DNA of 64,000 nt, taken from assembly GCF_018736045.1 (NCBI RefSeq), contig NZ_CP076132.1:3643501-3707500 (forward strand). The letters are read 5' to 3'. The notes under the pieces are model-generated. The model was given only the letters and a program-made list of their open reading frames with translations. It ran no database searches and was not told where the DNA came from. Below are positions 63,046-64,000 of this stretch, piece after piece; position 1 is the stretch's first letter; each line of letters begins with the position of its first letter. The position numbers and the translations under genes were made by a program. This DNA is from Flammeovirga yaeyamensis. Its GTDB lineage: Bacteria > Bacteroidota > Bacteroidia > Cytophagales > Flammeovirgaceae.

Positions 63046-64000
63046 TTATCTTCTTAATTGTGATTCATCCTTGAAAACCAAAACTCTATTGGAGGATGGA
63101 TTTAATTCCACATAATTTCTCTCCATACTAGACCCTAATAAATTCCAAGAATTAGAAAAAGATTGATCAGATAATTGATGCTCGCTATGTACTCTTAACC
63201 CAAAAACGGCATTGTTTGAAGAGATGATATTTGCAATGGATGGATCTTTATACTCTTCTAAACCAAAATCAATAGTATTTAAATCTATACTTATAGGATG
63301 ATTACCTTTAGAACTTATTTCATTTTTGATTAAATACTCTCCTTCCTGATAAGATAATTTTTTTTGAAAACGATATACTATATCGTCGTCTGTCAATGAA
63401 CTTTCTAAAATGACTTTATTACCTGCTACTGAGTAATTGAAAAGATTCTCCGGTACAAAATCCAAATAATTTTCAAAAGGCAAAGTGGTTGATGCTCTTG
63501 ATATTGACTTATATTTACCATTCTCTGTTACATAAGAATCGATGAGGTACGTATTTTCATTTCCTGCATTCAGAGGGATATAACATTTTATTAACCTTCC
63601 GTCTTCAGTTGAACTTATGGTATTAAAATTAGTAAATACTTTTTTACCATTATAATTATACACGCCATATAAAGTAAAACTTATATAATGGTTAGATTCT
63701 ACAGAAAGTGCATCGCTGTTAAATATCTGACTAAAATAATCTGTGGAGAAATCTTCCTCTTTTAATACAAGTGGTGTACCCGTCTCAATTAAATCTAACA
63801 TCACATAAATGTAACCGCCTGTACTTTTTTCAATTCTAAAGAATTCTGGAAATATAAAATCATAATTCCAATAATCAGGGTCGTTCACTTTAAATGTCTT
63901 AGTGATAAGGTTGTTTTCCTCGACAGTTGTCACCGCTTCGAGGTTTACACTGATATCGTGATCATCAAATTGTTTTGGATAAGTGATACTTACTTCTTTT
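63046..64000 (-). CDS. Unknown protein, N-terminally incomplete at the window edge
   Basis: The frame is open from 63046 to the last base on the minus strand, so the gene begins beyond 64000. An internal GTG at 63933 is not a convincing start, because the frame continues upstream with ITYPKQFDDHDISVNLEAV. The visible 317 residues or so look beta-rich (YVMLDLIETGTPLVL, YISFTLYGVYNYNGKKVFTNF). No motif identifies it. Surface or lipoprotein status cannot be judged without the N-terminus. Confidence 0.7.
   Translation of the reverse strand, partial: KEVSITYPKQFDDHDISVNLEAVTTVEENNLITKTFKVNDPDYWNYDFIFPEFFRIEKSTGGYIYVMLDLIETGTPLVLKEEDFSTDYFSQIFNSDALSVESNHYISFTLYGVYNYNGKKVFTNFNTISSTEDGRLIKCYIPLNAGNENTYLIDSYVTENGKYKSISRASTTLPFENYLDFVPENLFNYSVAGNKVILESSLTDDDIVYRFQKKLSYQEGEYLIKNEISSKGNHPISIDLNTIDFGLEEYKDPSIANIISSNNAVFGLRVHSEHQLSDQSFSNSWNLLGSSMERNYVELNPSSNRVLVFKDESQLRR

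Noticed and set aside
1-64000. tRNA, rRNA, riboswitch or prophage genes
   Set aside because: I saw no cloverleaf-like GC-rich segments, ribosomal sequences, known riboswitch cores, integrase or phage structural genes. A covariance-model scan would be needed to exclude small RNAs.

Overview
The window is about 64 kb of AT-rich chromosome from a marine-type Bacteroidota, most likely a Cytophagales of the Flammeovirga kind. The genus is my inference; the phylum is well supported. Evidence for the phylum: TAnnTTTG (-7) promoters, often with an upstream TTG; four secreted proteins ending in type IX secretion (T9SS) sorting domains; many SPII lipoproteins with short lipoboxes; an Rpb6-type RNA polymerase omega subunit next to coaBC and a DUF4835 gene; a Tgt without zinc cysteines; and mostly weak Shine-Dalgarno sites. 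I see no rRNA, tRNA, CRISPR array, prophage or complete insertion sequence.

Layout. 1-5 kb: the 3' end of an unknown gene, two paralogous lipoproteins, a DUF1232 membrane protein, an unknown protein and an M14 carboxypeptidase lipoprotein, with period-7 tandem repeats at two gene ends. 5-9.2 kb: a run of two alpha/beta hydrolases around a thioesterase, a phasin-like protein and class I fructose-1,6-bisphosphatase. 9.2-12.9 kb: MFS transporter, YhcC-type radical SAM protein, CbpA-like J-protein and a 35-residue membrane peptide with its own terminator. 12.9-13.5 kb: gene-poor, carrying two copies of a 151-bp repeat with a GC-rich hairpin. 13.5-17.5 kb: a T9SS surface protein and a sulfatase. 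17.6-23.5 kb: a membrane protein, a minus-strand block with a beta-barrel protein and an S41 protease lipoprotein, then an ABC transporter/GntR operon. 23.8-27.8 kb: rpoZ, coaBC, DUF4835, a UbiA-like membrane protein whose true start seems to be non-AUG, and a methyltransferase. 27.8-31 kb: small envelope genes, a biotin carrier protein and a methyltransferase-like protein.

31.3-41.7 kb: a 2501-residue subtilisin-like T9SS protein, a 43-codon leader ORF, a TPR/LuxR-type regulator and another secreted protein. 42-47 kb: tgt, a lipoprotein, a 265-bp MITE with perfect terminal inverted repeats and a 5-bp target duplication just upstream of a methyltransferase, and a DUF6909-like protein with a phosphorylase-like C-terminus. 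47.1-54 kb: a small acidic protein, a 1077-residue caspase-fold protein that has lost both catalytic residues, a tandem universal stress protein and an AAE-type transporter. 54-64 kb: a radical SAM protein, an SDR/AraC pair, a monoacylglycerol-lipase-like protein, YicC, GalE, a second S8/T9SS protease, a photolyase and a partial unknown protein.

The coherent groups are the envelope and secretion genes (T9SS cargo, lipoproteins, beta-barrels), a lipid/ester cluster at 5-7.8 kb, and the YtrA-type ABC operon with a probable operator. The most unusual items are the pseudo-caspase protein, the MITE, the non-AUG membrane gene, the 35-residue peptide and the 151-bp hairpin repeats.
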